DNA of 64,000 bases, from positions 21,617,701 to 21,681,700 of the forward strand of contig CM054184.1 in NCBI GenBank assembly GCA_028829895.1, in the 5' to 3' direction. Each line of letters begins with the position of its first letter. Within the stretch, counting starts at the first letter, position 1. This stretch comes from Sinotaia quadrata. Its lineage: Eukaryota; Mollusca; Gastropoda; Architaenioglossa; Viviparidae. This document shows, piece after piece, positions 62,691-64,000 of this stretch. The notes below the pieces were generated by a model. That model had not been told where the DNA came from. It saw nothing but the letters and a program-made list of their open reading frames with translations, and did no database searches. Made by a program: the position numbers and the translations under genes.

Positions 62691-63032
62691 TTATTCTCTA
62701 TCAGCAAGACAACATGAGGTCAATGGTGCACAGCAAGACAACATAAGGTCAATGGTGCACAACCAGACAGCATGAGGTCAATGGTGCACAGCAAGACAAC
62801 ATAAGGTCAATGGTGCACAACAAGACAGCATGAGGTGAATGGTGCACAGCAAGACAACATAAGGTCAATGGTGCACAGCAAGACAGCATGAGGTCAATGG
62901 TGCACAGCAAGACAGGACCATGGAAATCATGAAATAAATAAATACAAAGTGTACAACAAGACAGCATGAGGTCAATGGTGCACAACAAGACAGGACCATG
63001 GAAATCATGAAATAAATAAATACAAAGTGTAC
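62691..63032. repeat. About 31-bp minisatellite reaching the exon donor
   Basis: AGGTCAATGGTGCACAGCAA followed by GACAACATA repeats about ten times from 62691. The last two units also include GACAGGACCATGGAAATCAT and AAATACAAAGTGTAC, duplicated about 78 bp apart (62911 and 62989). The second of these ends at the splice donor of the exon at 63033, so the donor and first intron bases exist twice. Confidence 0.94.
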
Positions 63033-63245
63033 CTCTGCCACTAGGATCCAGGCGCAAATACCCTTCAGCTAAAGAAGAAAAGCCTGTGATACCCCCCATA
63101 GCAGCATAAGGTGTGGCTTGTCCCACTGGGTGTCCACGTGCCTCACGCTCTTCAGTAGTCTCAATAATCATCGTATGCTGGTTGTGTCCAGCACCACAGC
63201 CACATGTGAAACAACTTGTGAATCCAGTACATTTTGTGCAGCCAC
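63033..63245 (-). CDS. FAM221A: FAM221A-like protein, first exon in window
   Basis: The exon reads GGCTKCTGFTSCFTCGCGAG, HNQHTMIIETTEEREARGHP, VGQATP and YAAMGGITGFSSLAEGYLRL, then DPSGR with one base left before the donor (GAG/GTACAC). The cysteine- and histidine-rich start resembles a metal-binding cluster, and the E-T..E-R-x-A-R-G-x-P-V-G to Y-A-A-M-G-G-x-T-G-F-S-S-L block is diagnostic of the FAM221A/DUF4475 family. The function of the family is not established. The left boundary (acceptor ACAAAG at 63246) has a weak pyrimidine tract; an in-frame TAA about 20 nt upstream shows the exon cannot extend much further. About 110 N-terminal residues, by comparison with the usual length near 300, must lie beyond base 64000. 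Confidence 0.9.
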
Positions 63246-63700
63246 CTTTGTCACAGCACAGACATTACTTAGAAAATGTGATTACTCATTATATGAGTAC
63301 TTTAGAATTTTCAAAAAAGTTTTAAAGAAATATAACCATGGACAGGCATAAAAGAAACAGTCATAAGCAGGTGAGCCAAAACATAGCCAAAGTTAGATTT
63401 ACAAGGAACAGTCCATTCAAGTCAGTAAGAAATATCAAGTCATTAAGTAACATGTGTGAAGACAGGTTTATAATAAGCACAGACAAAGCAGATGCATTAA
63501 CACATAGGTCAAGTTAGGTTTTCAAGGAACACAGTCCAAGAAGGTATATAAGAAATAACATAGGCCAAGACAGGTTTATAAAGCAGATACATAAGATTTA
63601 TAGATCAAGTTAGGTTTTCAAAAGAACACAGTCAAAACAGGTATATAAAAATATAAGCCAAGATACTTTTACAAAGAACACAATCAAAGCAGGTATATAA
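63246..63700 (-). other. FAM221A intron, no exon seen
   Basis: Loose repeats of AAGTTAGGTTTTCAAAGAAC and GGTATATAAGAAA at 63480-63700. No acceptor-flanked open frame continues the protein, so the next exon is outside the window. Confidence 0.6.
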
Positions 63701-63895
63701 GAAACAGGCCAAAACAGCTAAGGCAGGTTTATGAGACAGGCCAGGATTGCTCAAGGCAGGATTATGAGACAGACCAAGATTGCTCAAGGCAGGTTTATAG
63801 ACAGGCCAGGATTGCTCAAGACAGGATTATGAGACAGGCCAAGATTGCTCAAGACAGGATTATGAGACAGGTCAAGATTGCTCAAGACAGGATTT
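63701..63895. repeat. 33-bp minisatellite, about 6 copies
   Basis: AAGGCAGGATTATGAGACAG then GCCAAGATTGCTC repeats, inside the FAM221A intron. Confidence 0.95.
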
Positions 63896-64000
63896 CAAAA
63901 ATGTAAGGAACAAGGTATAAAACAGATTTACAACAAAACATAGTTGAAGTTAGATTTACTATTGAACATAACCTAAGACAGGATCACAAGGAGATTACAA

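Overview
The window looks like a piece of an animal nuclear genome, most likely a marine invertebrate and possibly a mollusc. The species call is an inference. It rests on the intron-exon structure, on a recognisable animal gene (FAM221A), on decayed animal-type transposons, and on very dense minisatellites and CA/GT, GA and GATA microsatellites. Nothing prokaryotic (operons, Shine-Dalgarno sites, CRISPR) is present.

The only gene I can name is on the minus strand at the right end. Four exons (63033..63245, 60538..60648, 53424..53539, 52466..52591, in transcript order) join in phase across GT-AG introns. They encode about 188 C-terminal residues of a FAM221A/DUF4475-family protein and end in a stop codon; the 5' exons lie beyond base 64000. 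The introns hold about a dozen minisatellites. One of them, next to the 116-nt third exon, appears to have been seeded by that exon's own 3' splice site.

Elsewhere coding evidence is thin. At 32501..32690 (minus) there is a probable first exon with a signal peptide and a strong GTGAGT donor; I do not recognise the protein. Three further open stretches on the minus strand (33097..33290, 33922..34144, 43457..43569) look coding but are unidentified.

Three decayed transposon protein remnants are readable through frameshifts. They are a restriction-like-endonuclease LINE tail (7727..8246, minus), a near-complete but N-terminally deleted hAT element with terminal repeats and a target-site duplication (15601..17190, plus), and a DDE-type transposase (37578..38440, minus). 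The hAT transposase is itself split by a small palindromic element carrying TTAGGG-type telomere-like repeats.

From 1 to about 50 kb the window is mostly AT-rich sequence broken by more than fifty tandem arrays with units of 20 to 72 bp. Several arrays have alternating A/B copies, which implies dimeric higher-order units. Many have unit lengths divisible by three, which creates long but spurious open reading frames on both strands. Two dispersed repeat pairs and one long inverted pair were also found. I see no new multi-gene system; the most unusual structures are the splice-site-derived minisatellite with its 41-bp perfect hairpin and the telomere-like element nested in the hAT transposon.
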